NCBI GenBank assembly: GCA_025935275.1
Contig: JAICVP010000092.1
Coordinates: forward strand, 1-7,966
Source: Thermoleophilia bacterium
Lineage (GTDB): Bacteria > Actinomycetota > Thermoleophilia > Gaiellales > Gaiellaceae
Direction of reading: 5' to 3'
Length of the DNA: 7,966 bases
Shown one piece after another: positions 1 through 6,496 of this stretch (the first letter of the stretch is position 1; every line of letters begins with the position of its first letter). The notes under the pieces are model-generated. The model saw only the letters and a list, made by a program, of their open reading frames with translations. It was not told the origin of the DNA and did no database searches. The position numbers were made by a program, and so were the translations under genes.

Positions 1-392
1 CGGACGCGGTCCTTGATCTCGTTCGTGATGTGCGGGATCACCTGCACCGTCGAGCCGAGGTACTCGCCCTTGCGCTCGCGCCGGATGACGGAGTTCCAGA
101 TCGAGCCCGAGGTGTGGTTCGCGTTCCGGGAGAGGTTCTCGTCGATGAAGCGCTCGTAGTGGCCGATGTCCAGGTCCGTCTCGGCGCCGTCCTCGGTCAC
201 GAACACCTCGCCGTGCTGGAAGGGGCTCATCGTCCCCGGGTCGACGTTGATGTAGGGGTCGAACTTCTGCACCTGCACGCGCAGGCCGCGAGCCTTGAGG
301 AGGCGCCCGAGCGACGCGGCGGTGATGCCCTTGCCGAGCGACGAGACGACGCCACCGGTGACGAAGACGTACTTCGTCGGGCGGGCGCGCAT
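1..392 (-). CDS. pyrG: CTP synthase, N-terminal part (cut by the window edge)
   Basis: PyrG makes CTP from UTP, ATP and glutamine in the cytoplasm. Only the first 130 codons are present, all within the N-terminal synthetase domain; the rest of this domain and the C-terminal glutamine amidotransferase domain lie beyond the left edge. The nucleotide-binding loop GGVVSSLGKG is at residues 13-22, followed by KFDPYINVDPGTMSP (43-57) and the acidic Mg/ATP segment TEDGAETDLD (66-75). Lys21, Lys43 and Asp75 line up with E. coli Lys18, Lys40 and Asp72. The match to the family is near-identical over these blocks, with no frameshift. The ATG start at 392 overlaps the upstream glycosyltransferase stop by one base (TGATG), and a purine-rich site precedes it. 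pyrG directly after steB is the usual actinobacterial order; here one extra gene lies between them. The identification is essentially certain. Confidence 0.98.
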   Translation of the reverse strand, partial: MRARPTKYVFVTGGVVSSLGKGITAASLGRLLKARGLRVQVQKFDPYINVDPGTMSPFQHGEVFVTEDGAETDLDIGHYERFIDENLSRNANHTSGSIWNSVIRRERKGEYLGSTVQVIPHITNEIKDRV

Positions 393-1600
393 CAGATCCG
401 CCCCAGTCGGTCGAGCTGCGACAGGCCGGGCGTGCGCTCGATCAGCTCGCCGAACGAGCGGCGCTCGCCCACGAGGTTGAGAGCGACGACCCCAGCCACA
501 GCTGCCAAGCGACCCCATCCGCGGAATCTGTCCACGGACTTGAAGCCTAGCAGGGCCCCCAGAGCATTCGATCCCGCGTCGCCCAGCATCACTCTCTCGC
601 GGAGATCGTAGGGAAGCAGGAGGACGGCCAGTCCGAGCGGCGCATCGAGTGCGAAAGCCGCCAGGACGTAGGCCTTCAGCGCGCGGCCCGGCTTGGTGTC
701 GAGCTGGTTCAGGAGGTTGGCGCTGCCGGCGACCAGGAGGGCGCCGGAGAGGCTGCGCGTGCGCAGAAGCGCGACGAGCGGGATGCCGACGAGCTTGAGG
801 ACGCCCGTCGTTCCACCCGCGGCGAGGTGCGCCCGGATGCCGCGCTCCTCCCCGCTCCAGAGGTCGTCCGCGAGGCCGATGGCCGCGACCGCACCCACGG
901 CCGGGTCTGCCCGGACACCCGTGGCCCAGCCGACGAGCGGCAGGCGCTTACCCCGGTAGTTGACCGCCAGCGGCCCCGCTGCCAAGAGCGCGTCGAGCAG
1001 CTGGCGCCCCCGGTGCGCGAACCCGGCAGCGTCGCGGCCGGTCGCACGATGGTCGAGGTCCAGGTCGACCTCCTCGACGCTCAGGCCGGCCCGCAGCGCG
1101 TCGATCGTCATCCGCACCTCGCAGCCGAACCCGGGCGCAAGCGGGAAGCACGCGGCCCGCGCCCGCTCGCTCAGGCGGCGCTGGCCGGAGAGCGGCTCAC
1201 GGGCCGTGAAGCCCGTTCGCACGCGGATGAGCTCTCGGCCGACGCGCTTGGCGAGGCCGAACCCTCCGCCGACGCGGCACGTGAACGCGGCCACGCGGAG
1301 GTCGGCACCGACGTCGTCGGCCAGCGGCGCGAGCGAGCCGCGCAGATCAGCGTCACACAGCAGGAGCGGTCCAGGAGCTGCCATCCGCTCGCCCGCGCTC
1401 AGCGCCTCGCCCTTGCCGCGCTCCTCGAGCCGCAGCACGACAGCTCCCGCCTCTTCCGCCGCCGCGGCGGTGCCGTCCGTCGAGGCTCCGTCGACCACGA
1501 GAATCTCCGCGTCACCGAGCTCTGCCCGCAGGGCCCTGACCGTCTCGCCGATCCGCTCCGCCTCATTGCGGGCCGCAATGAGGACCGTGAGGTCAGCCAC
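392..1600 (-). CDS. Family 2 glycosyltransferase fused to a shortened MraY/WecA-like membrane domain
   Basis: A 402-residue protein with two parts. Residues 1-205 are a GT-A fold family 2 glycosyltransferase: TVLIAARNEAERIG at 5-18, VVDGASTDGT at 35-44, the metal-binding DxD in LCDADLRG (81-88), SGQRRLS (138-144) and the acceptor-side block GFGCEVRMTIDALRAG (157-172), then HRATGRD (184-190). Residues about 224-402 are hydrophobic, with roughly five membrane segments, and carry three MraY/WecA-family signatures: GLADDLWS (242-249), NLLNQLDTKPGRALK (295-309) and MLGDAGSNALG (338-348). Lys269 matches a conserved MraY lysine. The domain is about half the length of a full MraY, lacking the first membrane helices and the C-terminal histidine motif, and the usual DGxDG is DTKPG. 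The GTG start at 1600 is placed by homology; it overlaps the steB stop by eight bases and has no clear ribosome site. It probably acts on a lipid-linked sugar at the cytoplasmic membrane; donor and acceptor are unknown. The membrane half could be active, altered in substrate, or a non-catalytic anchor. Confidence 0.85.
   Translation of the reverse strand: MADLTVLIAARNEAERIGETVRALRAELGDAEILVVDGASTDGTAAAAEEAGAVVLRLEERGKGEALSAGERMAAPGPLLLCDADLRGSLAPLADDVGADLRVAAFTCRVGGGFGLAKRVGRELIRVRTGFTAREPLSGQRRLSERARAACFPLAPGFGCEVRMTIDALRAGLSVEEVDLDLDHRATGRDAAGFAHRGRQLLDALLAAGPLAVNYRGKRLPLVGWATGVRADPAVGAVAAIGLADDLWSGEERGIRAHLAAGGTTGVLKLVGIPLVALLRTRSLSGALLVAGSANLLNQLDTKPGRALKAYVLAAFALDAPLGLAVLLLPYDLRERVMLGDAGSNALGALLGFKSVDRFRGWGRLAAVAGVVALNLVGERRSFGELIERTPGLSQLDRLGRI
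398..404 (-). promoter_or_regulatory. Likely ribosome binding site of pyrG
   Basis: On the minus strand GGGGCGG ends five bases before the pyrG ATG, inside the last codons of the glycosyltransferase gene. It is a moderate match to a Shine-Dalgarno sequence. Most other junctions in this block show none, so pyrG may be able to initiate independently of its upstream neighbour. Confidence 0.5.
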
Positions 1601-2510
1601 TCGGAGCCGGCACCGGCTGAACCGTGGGGGCGACGCCGTCGCTGGCCGAGGGCTTGACGCCGTAGTGCCCCGGAGTGCCTCCGCCGAGGAGGAGCGCGAG
1701 CGCGACGCGGCCGGACAGCGTCTCGACGTCGTCAACGCTGGAGATGCCCTGCGTGCGGTAGAGGTCGATCGCGGACGCGGGCTCGGCCGTCGTCTCGACG
1801 CCCACCACGGGGACGTCCGCCTGCTGCAGGCCGGCAAGAAGGCCGTCCAACAGGGTCTCCGTCGGCTTCGCCTCGGCCTCCTGCTCGGCGGTGGGATCCT
1901 CTGGGGGCACCCACGAGCGGACGACCACGACGCCGTCGAGCGGCGGCGTGCTCGCACCGGAGCGCTCCTCCACGAGCATGCTCGAGAGCGCGCTCCATGT
2001 CGGCGTGCCCCCGCCGTCGACGAGCTCGGCGCCGAGCGCCGTGCCCAGGTCCCCGAAGTCGTCTCCGCTCTCGGCATAGGCTGCGAGCGTTTGATCGGCC
2101 TTGAGCGCAGAGTCGAGCTCGTTCGCGTCCACGGGAGTGTCGACCGCGATCAGGCGCACCGGGCTGCCTGCGCCCGCATCCGAGAGCGTGCGATCGATCC
2201 ACGAGCGGACGCTTCCGTCGACCGGCCCGACGAAGAGCACGCCGATGTTCTTGCCTTGGAGGCGGTCCTCCATCAGGGTCGGGTAGCTCAGCTCGAGCAG
2301 CTCCTCGGCCGCCTCGTTTCGCTTGCCGATGATGTCCGCCCTCGAGTTGGCCTGCTGAAGCTCCTCGCTCAGCTGGTCGATCCGGTCGTGCGCGAACCGA
2401 TTGTCGGCCGCCGAGAGCTTCCCGGAGATGGCGACGCCGAGGAGGATCCCCACCGCGAGCGCGATGAAGACGGCCGCCAGCGAGGCCAGGTGATAGCGAA
2501 GATCGAACAT
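1593..2510 (-). CDS. steB: SteB/MctB-like membrane-anchored envelope protein (copper transporter family name)
   Basis: A 305-residue protein of the family to which M. tuberculosis MctB (Rv1698) and Corynebacterium SteB belong. It begins MFDLRYHLASLAAVFIALAV, the typical family start, with one membrane helix at about 9-29. A predicted coiled coil covers about 40-75 (HDRIDQLSEELQQANSR). The rest is soluble and probably outside the membrane, ending in a Pro-rich tail after GHYGVKPSASDGVAPT (281-296). In Corynebacterium SteB works with SteA at the division ring and influences peptidoglycan hydrolysis during cell separation; in M. tuberculosis MctB was linked to copper tolerance. This copy has no cysteine and few His or Met, so metal transport is doubtful. 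The ATG at 2510 lies one base after the SRPBCC stop. No strong ribosome site is visible, suggesting coupling. Family assignment is strong; the division role is inferred from homology and from steA two genes upstream. Confidence 0.88.
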   Translation of the reverse strand: MFDLRYHLASLAAVFIALAVGILLGVAISGKLSAADNRFAHDRIDQLSEELQQANSRADIIGKRNEAAEELLELSYPTLMEDRLQGKNIGVLFVGPVDGSVRSWIDRTLSDAGAGSPVRLIAVDTPVDANELDSALKADQTLAAYAESGDDFGDLGTALGAELVDGGGTPTWSALSSMLVEERSGASTPPLDGVVVVRSWVPPEDPTAEQEAEAKPTETLLDGLLAGLQQADVPVVGVETTAEPASAIDLYRTQGISSVDDVETLSGRVALALLLGGGTPGHYGVKPSASDGVAPTVQPVPAPSG

Positions 2511-2511
2511 C

Positions 2512-2937
2512 TCAAAGGCCGGAAGCAGTGTCGCAGAGGTCGCGGAGCCGGGCGCCGGCCTTCGTGGGGAGCGACCGGCCTCCCTCCGCGTACATGCGCC
2601 AGAAGGGCCCCGCGACCCAGGTGGTCGCCCTGGTCTCCCTGCCCTCGTCCTCGAGCCGAACGCCCATCTCGAGCTTCTGGTTCTGGTCGTACCAGGAGAG
2701 CTCGCTGCCCCGGCTCACGCGCCGGATGACGATGAGCCCGGTGCCCCGCGGCTTGCGCATCAATCCCGGGCGGGATCCCCGCACGACCGTCCAGCGCGCG
2801 TTCTCCTCGAGACCCCGCCGGTCCGGCTCCACGCCCGTATAGCCGGGCCACCAGTCGGGCAGGTGGAACGGTTCCGAGACGAGTGCCCAGGCGTCCTCCC
2901 GGCGAACCGGCAGGACGAAGGACGCCTCCTCCCTCAC
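2512..2937 (-). CDS. Small SRPBCC/START-fold protein (polyketide cyclase-like)
   Basis: A 141-residue soluble protein with no signal peptide or membrane segment. The start EEASFVLPVRREDAWALVSE, followed by PFHLPDWWPG (23-32), is typical of the SRPBCC helix-grip fold: a first strand, then the residues VRREDAWALVSEP where the family often has P-x-E-x-V/A-W-x-x-x-x-D-P, then a Trp-rich loop. Later strands are seen at GTGLIVIRRV (65-74), ELSWYDQ (79-85) and TRATTWVAGP (102-111). Such proteins enclose a hydrophobic cavity and bind lipids or other non-polar ligands; many have no known reaction. The GTG start overlaps the steA stop by four bases (GTGA), and steB begins one base after its stop, so it is tightly embedded between the two partner genes. 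No such gene lies between Rv1697 and Rv1698 in M. tuberculosis as I recall. The ligand is unknown; a role in the envelope or in lipid sensing is only a guess from position. Confidence 0.8.
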   Translation of the reverse strand: MREEASFVLPVRREDAWALVSEPFHLPDWWPGYTGVEPDRRGLEENARWTVVRGSRPGLMRKPRGTGLIVIRRVSRGSELSWYDQNQKLEMGVRLEDEGRETRATTWVAGPFWRMYAEGGRSLPTKAGARLRDLCDTASGL

Positions 2938-4067
2938 AGCCCGAGGAGCGACTGGATCCGCTGTGTGAGCAGCTCGATGAAGCGCTGGAGGTCCGACGAG
3001 ACGGCCACCGCGGCGACCAGTGCGCCGAGGCCGCCGATAACGAACAGAAACATGGGCCCGAGCCCGGCACGGCCCCGGAAGAGGCTTGAGACGCCGCGCG
3101 CGTCGATGAGCTTGTCCCCGACCTTCAGGCGGGTGAAGAACGTGGAGGACATCCCTTCGCGGTTCCGCTCGAGGAACTCGAGGAGATTGAAGTGGGTGCC
3201 CACCGCGACGATCAGCTCAGCGCCCTTCTCGTGGGCGAGGAGAATGGCGACGTCCTCGCTGATCCCCGGTGAGGGCAACACCGCCGACGGCAGCCCGAGG
3301 CGGTCGATGCGCTCGCGCCCGGGCGCACGCCCATCCGGGTAGGCGTGGACGACGAGCTCGGCGCCGCTTGCCAGCGCCTTGTCCGAGACGGAGTCCATGT
3401 CGCCCACGATCACGTCCGGCTTGTAGCCGGCCTGGATGAGCGCGTCGGCGCCGCCGTCCACACCCACGAGCACAGGGCGGAAGTCGCGGATGTAGGGCTT
3501 CACGATCCGGAGGTCGTGCTTCATCCCGGGACCGCGGGCCACGACGAGCGCGTGGCGGTCGCGGAAGCGGGTCTGCACCTGCGGGAGCCGGACACCCTCG
3601 GAGAGAAGCTTGGCCTCGTCGCGAAGGTACCGGAGCGTGTTCTCGGCGAAGCTCTCGAGCGCCTCGGTGACACGGCCGCGCTGCTCCTCGAGCTCGGCCA
3701 CGAGCTCGACTTCGGTGAGCGTGCGTCCCGCTGCGAGGCGGGAGCCGTTGCGGAAGAGGCTCGAACCACGGACGACGAGCGACTCGCCGTCCTTCACCTC
3801 CTCGAAGAGGTTCGAGTCACCGTTCACATCGATCAGCCGGACGCCGCCGCGCACCAGCTCGAGCGGGCCCGCGTTCGGGAAGCGCCCGCTCATCGACGGC
3901 GCCACGTTGACCACGACGCGCACGTTCGTCGCCAGGAGCTCCTCGGCCGATACGCGGTCGAGGTCACGGTGGTCGATGATCGCGATGTCGTCGGGCCCGA
4001 GCCGCCTGACGAGGCGCTTCGTCCTCTTGTCCAGGCGAGCGGTTCCCGTGAACTCCACGAAGCTCAC
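2934..4067 (-). CDS. steA: SteA-like cytokinetic ring protein (thiamine pyrophosphokinase-like fold)
   Basis: A 377-residue homologue of Corynebacterium SteA and M. tuberculosis Rv1697. The N-terminal region (1-160) includes a beta-rich block with NVAPSMSGRFPNAGP (54-68). The central domain resembles thiamine pyrophosphokinase: VGVDGGADAL (201-210), then PDVIVGDMDSVSD (217-229), the nucleotide/metal site. GISEDVAILLA (268-278) stands where the true kinase has its Asp-rich second site, so thiamine kinase activity is unlikely. One membrane helix at about 338-356 (GPMFLFVIGGLGALVAAVAV) is followed by a short amphipathic tail; the helix probably anchors the protein with its large domain in the cytoplasm. 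In Corynebacterium SteA acts with SteB at the septum, affecting cell separation. The GTG start at 4067 overlaps the recN stop by four bases (GTGA) and is preceded by GAGGCGG at a good distance. Length is close to the family's (about 390 residues). The family call is firm; the biochemical function is not known. Confidence 0.92.
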   Translation of the reverse strand: MSFVEFTGTARLDKRTKRLVRRLGPDDIAIIDHRDLDRVSAEELLATNVRVVVNVAPSMSGRFPNAGPLELVRGGVRLIDVNGDSNLFEEVKDGESLVVRGSSLFRNGSRLAAGRTLTEVELVAELEEQRGRVTEALESFAENTLRYLRDEAKLLSEGVRLPQVQTRFRDRHALVVARGPGMKHDLRIVKPYIRDFRPVLVGVDGGADALIQAGYKPDVIVGDMDSVSDKALASGAELVVHAYPDGRAPGRERIDRLGLPSAVLPSPGISEDVAILLAHEKGAELIVAVGTHFNLLEFLERNREGMSSTFFTRLKVGDKLIDARGVSSLFRGRAGLGPMFLFVIGGLGALVAAVAVSSDLQRFIELLTQRIQSLLGL

Positions 4068-5707
4068 TGCCGGACCGCCTCGATGAACTCCGCTCCGCCG
4101 AGCATTCTCTCCACCTCTTCCCTTCGCGCGGATTCTGCCAAGCGTTCGATGCGCGTGTGGGTGGGGTCGCCGGGCACTTTTTCGACACGGAAGTGGGTCT
4201 CGGCGGCGCTCGCGATCTGTGGGAGGTGCGTGATGGTGAGAACCTGCGCGCGCTCTGCGAGGCGGCCGAGTGCGTCAGCGACGGCATGGGCCGTCCGCCC
4301 GCCGATGCCCGCGTCGATCTCGTCGAAGACGATCGTCGGCTCCCCCGCGCCGGCGTGGGCCACAGCGCGAAGTGCGAGCGCGACGCGGGAGAGCTCGCCG
4401 CCCGAAGCCGTCTCGGCCACCGGGGCGAGCGGGAGGCCCGGGTTCGGCCTGATCAGGAAGGCGACGGCATCGCGACCGCTGGCACCGTGCTCGCGGTCGG
4501 ATACCTCCGCCTGGAACTCCCCGTCCCCCATCCCCAGTCCCTGGAGCTCGGCCGCGACCGCATCCCCGAAGGCGCCGGCGGCGCCGCGGCGAGCGTCGGA
4601 CAGCCGAGCGGCGAGATCCGAGGCGCGGCGCTCGGCAGCCGAGAGCGCCTCCTCGGCGGCGGCCAGCGGATCCACGCCGGCCTCATGGGCGTCCAGCTCG
4701 GCCCGGGCGCCGTCGGCACGGCTCAGAAGCTCTTCGTAACTCGCCGCGCCGAAGCGCCGGCGCGCGTCGGCGATCCGCTCGAGCTCCCCCTCCACCTCCT
4801 CCAGGCGACCCGGCTCCGCCTCGAGCGACGCCAGGAAGCCTCGCAGCGACGAGGTGACATCCTTGAGCCGCTCCTCGAGCTCCCCGAGGTTCACGTACTC
4901 GGCCTGGAGCTCCGGAGCGAGGTTCGTGACCGGCATGAGGGCGTTCGCAGCTCTGGCGAGCTGGTCGACGGCTCCGGTCCCGTTCTGTTCCGAAGAGAGG
5001 GCTTCGGCTGCGTCGGTGGCCGCCTCGGCGAGCTCCGTCACGTGCCGGAGCCGTTCGCGCTGGGAGCGCAGGGTGTCTTCGGTGTCCGGAGCGAAGCCCT
5101 CGGTCCTGTCGACGAGCTGTCGCAGCTCCTCGAGCCGCTCCGCGCGACCGGCCTCGGCGCTCGCGAGCTCGTCCCTGTTCTTCCGTGCCGAGGCAAGCTC
5201 GCGCCACGCACGGAGGTGCTCGGAGCGCAGACGAAGCTGCTCCTCGCCGACGAAGGCATCGAGCACGTCGAGCTGGAACGAGGGCCTGGCGAGCCGCCGC
5301 TGCTCGAACTGGCCCGACATCGCGAGCAACCGCTCCACGACCGCGGCCAGATCCTCGCGCGGAACCGCGCGGCCCCATGCATAGGCGCGGGTGCGCCCGT
5401 CCGCGAACACACGCCGCGCGGCGACGAGCCCCGGCTCGTCCTCGGGCCGGAGCTCGGCGAGGGTGGTCAGCTCCTCGTCCTCGAGGATGCCTTCCGGGAG
5501 GTCGAAATCCGCCTCGACGTACGCCTCGGCCGCACCGGGACCGAGATAGCCGGCGTCCCCGGGCGCGCCGAGGAGGAGGCCGATCGCCTGGGCGAGGATC
5601 GTCTTGCCTGCACCGGTCTCCCCCGTCACCGCGTTTAGGCGCGGCCCGAAGACGAGGTCGGCCTCTCGGATGAGGACGAAGTTCTCGATGCGCAGGCTGC
5701 GGAGCAT
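4064..5707 (-). CDS. recN: DNA repair ATPase RecN
   Basis: RecN is an SMC-like ATPase recruited to DNA double-strand breaks, where it helps hold or align ends for recombination. This 547-residue copy is near full family length. It has the N-terminal half of the ATPase head (MLRSLRIENFVLI, Walker A GETGAGKT at 29-36), a coiled-coil arm at about 155-375 rich in Glu, Arg, Ala and Leu, and then the C-terminal half of the head: ABC signature ASGGELSR (434-441), Walker B TIVFDEIDAGIGG (458-470) and switch histidine in THLPQIAS (493-500). The block after the first half, normally read as HGQHEH or HGQSDQ, is SGQFEQRRL here (131-139). The start is the ATG at 5707, where the protein begins with the conserved MLRSLRIENF; the frame is open upstream, but that part lies within nadK. 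The ATG overlaps the nadK stop by one base (TGATG). No ribosome site is evident, so translation is probably coupled to nadK. Confidence 0.97.
   Translation of the reverse strand: MLRSLRIENFVLIREADLVFGPRLNAVTGETGAGKTILAQAIGLLLGAPGDAGYLGPGAAEAYVEADFDLPEGILEDEELTTLAELRPEDEPGLVAARRVFADGRTRAYAWGRAVPREDLAAVVERLLAMSGQFEQRRLARPSFQLDVLDAFVGEEQLRLRSEHLRAWRELASARKNRDELASAEAGRAERLEELRQLVDRTEGFAPDTEDTLRSQRERLRHVTELAEAATDAAEALSSEQNGTGAVDQLARAANALMPVTNLAPELQAEYVNLGELEERLKDVTSSLRGFLASLEAEPGRLEEVEGELERIADARRRFGAASYEELLSRADGARAELDAHEAGVDPLAAAEEALSAAERRASDLAARLSDARRGAAGAFGDAVAAELQGLGMGDGEFQAEVSDREHGASGRDAVAFLIRPNPGLPLAPVAETASGGELSRVALALRAVAHAGAGEPTIVFDEIDAGIGGRTAHAVADALGRLAERAQVLTITHLPQIASAAETHFRVEKVPGDPTHTRIERLAESARREEVERMLGGAEFIEAVRQ
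4075..4081 (-). promoter_or_regulatory. Likely ribosome binding site of steA
   Basis: GAGGCGG on the minus strand ends seven bases before the GTG start of steA, within the last codons of recN. It supports the GTG at 4067 as the start and suggests that ribosomes can load at steA rather than relying only on the GTGA overlap with recN. Confidence 0.55.
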
Positions 5708-6495
5708 CAGGGGAAGACGGAGTGGTAGCGCGAGAAGAAGCTGACCTCGGGCAGGACGGCGAGGGTGGCGGTCTGGTCGCCGATCGACACGGAGAGGCCG
5801 GCGCCCGGGGCGAGGTCGGTGACGGACTTGCCGTCGACGAGCACGGTCACGTGCTGGGCGGGCGAGCGGTTCGTGACGTTGAGGTCGTGCCCGCGCGGCA
5901 GGACGAGCGGGCGCGCGTGCAGGGAATGCGGCGCGACGAAGGTGATCGCCATCGCCTCGAGCCCCCACATCATCACGGGGCCGCCGTTCGAGAGGTTGTA
6001 GGCAGTCGAGCCCGAGGGCGTGCAGCAGATGAGCCCGTCGCACGGCTGCGACCCGAGCTCTTCGCCGCCGACCTCCCAGCCGAGCTCGACCATGCGGCCG
6101 GGCTCCGCGCTCGTGACGACGACGTCGTTCACCGCGACCTGCGGGCCCTCGGCGAGGCTCGCGGACAGAGTGCAGAGCTCGACCGTCCGGTATTCGCCGG
6201 CGAAGACACGGCCGAGCGCCTCTTCGAGCTTGTGGCCTTCGGCGCTCGTGAGAAAGCCCATGCGCCCGAAGTTCACCCCGAAGACGGGAGTCGCAGCTCC
6301 GAGAGTCGCCCTGAGCGCGCGCAGCATCGTTCCGTCTCCGCCGAGCCCGACGACCAGGTCGGGCGAACCTTCGCCGAGGGCGACGAGCTCGACGCCGGCG
6401 GCGGCCGCCAGCTCATGGACCCGGCTCTCGGCGTCACCGATCCGCTCCGGTCGGCCGTGGGTGAAGAGGGCCGCGCAGGTGATCTTGTCGGGCAC
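5707..6495 (-). CDS. nadK: NAD kinase
   Basis: NadK phosphorylates NAD to NADP using ATP or polyphosphate in the cytoplasm. The 262-residue protein carries LGGDGTMLRA (51-60), whose Asp54 belongs to the conserved GGDGT site, then GVNFGRMGFLT (73-83), the NE/D motif as NDVVVTS (123-129), the glycine-rich nucleotide-binding loop TPSGSTAYNLSNGGP (159-173) and HARPLVLP (193-200). It is at the short end of the family, with a trimmed N-terminus and none of the extra residues seen before the first strand in many actinobacterial enzymes. Two adjacent cysteines (157-158) replace the usual Val-Ser just before the TPxGSTAY loop. The GTG start at 6495 follows the tlyA stop after a single base; the reading frame is open further upstream but that would lie inside tlyA. 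nadK between tlyA and recN is the typical actinobacterial order. Confidence is very high for function and good for the start. Confidence 0.96.
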   Translation of the reverse strand: MPDKITCAALFTHGRPERIGDAESRVHELAAAAGVELVALGEGSPDLVVGLGGDGTMLRALRATLGAATPVFGVNFGRMGFLTSAEGHKLEEALGRVFAGEYRTVELCTLSASLAEGPQVAVNDVVVTSAEPGRMVELGWEVGGEELGSQPCDGLICCTPSGSTAYNLSNGGPVMMWGLEAMAITFVAPHSLHARPLVLPRGHDLNVTNRSPAQHVTVLVDGKSVTDLAPGAGLSVSIGDQTATLAVLPEVSFFSRYHSVFP

Positions 6496-6496
6496 G

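Noticed and set aside
1601..2077. Upstream extension of the glycosyltransferase frame to 2077 (561 residues in total)
   Set aside because: The extra 159 residues overlap steB in another frame and are Arg/Ser/Pro-rich without similarity to anything; the glycosyltransferase fold begins at the GTG at 1600.
960..2729. A 589-codon open frame on the plus strand across the glycosyltransferase, steB and SRPBCC genes
   Set aside because: It runs antisense to three firmly identified genes and its translation is Arg/Ser/Ala-rich with no recognisable domain. Such frames are common in high-GC DNA.
3345..5638. Two further long plus-strand frames (3345-4739 and 4157-5638) opposite steA and recN
   Set aside because: Both are antisense to motif-complete genes, show no family match and have no ribosome site; the apparent Glu/Leu/Arg richness mirrors the recN coiled coil.
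5708..6043. Upstream extension of the recN frame to 6043
   Set aside because: The added 112 residues lie inside nadK and are an Arg/Pro-rich shadow; the conserved RecN start MLRSLRIENF is at 5707.
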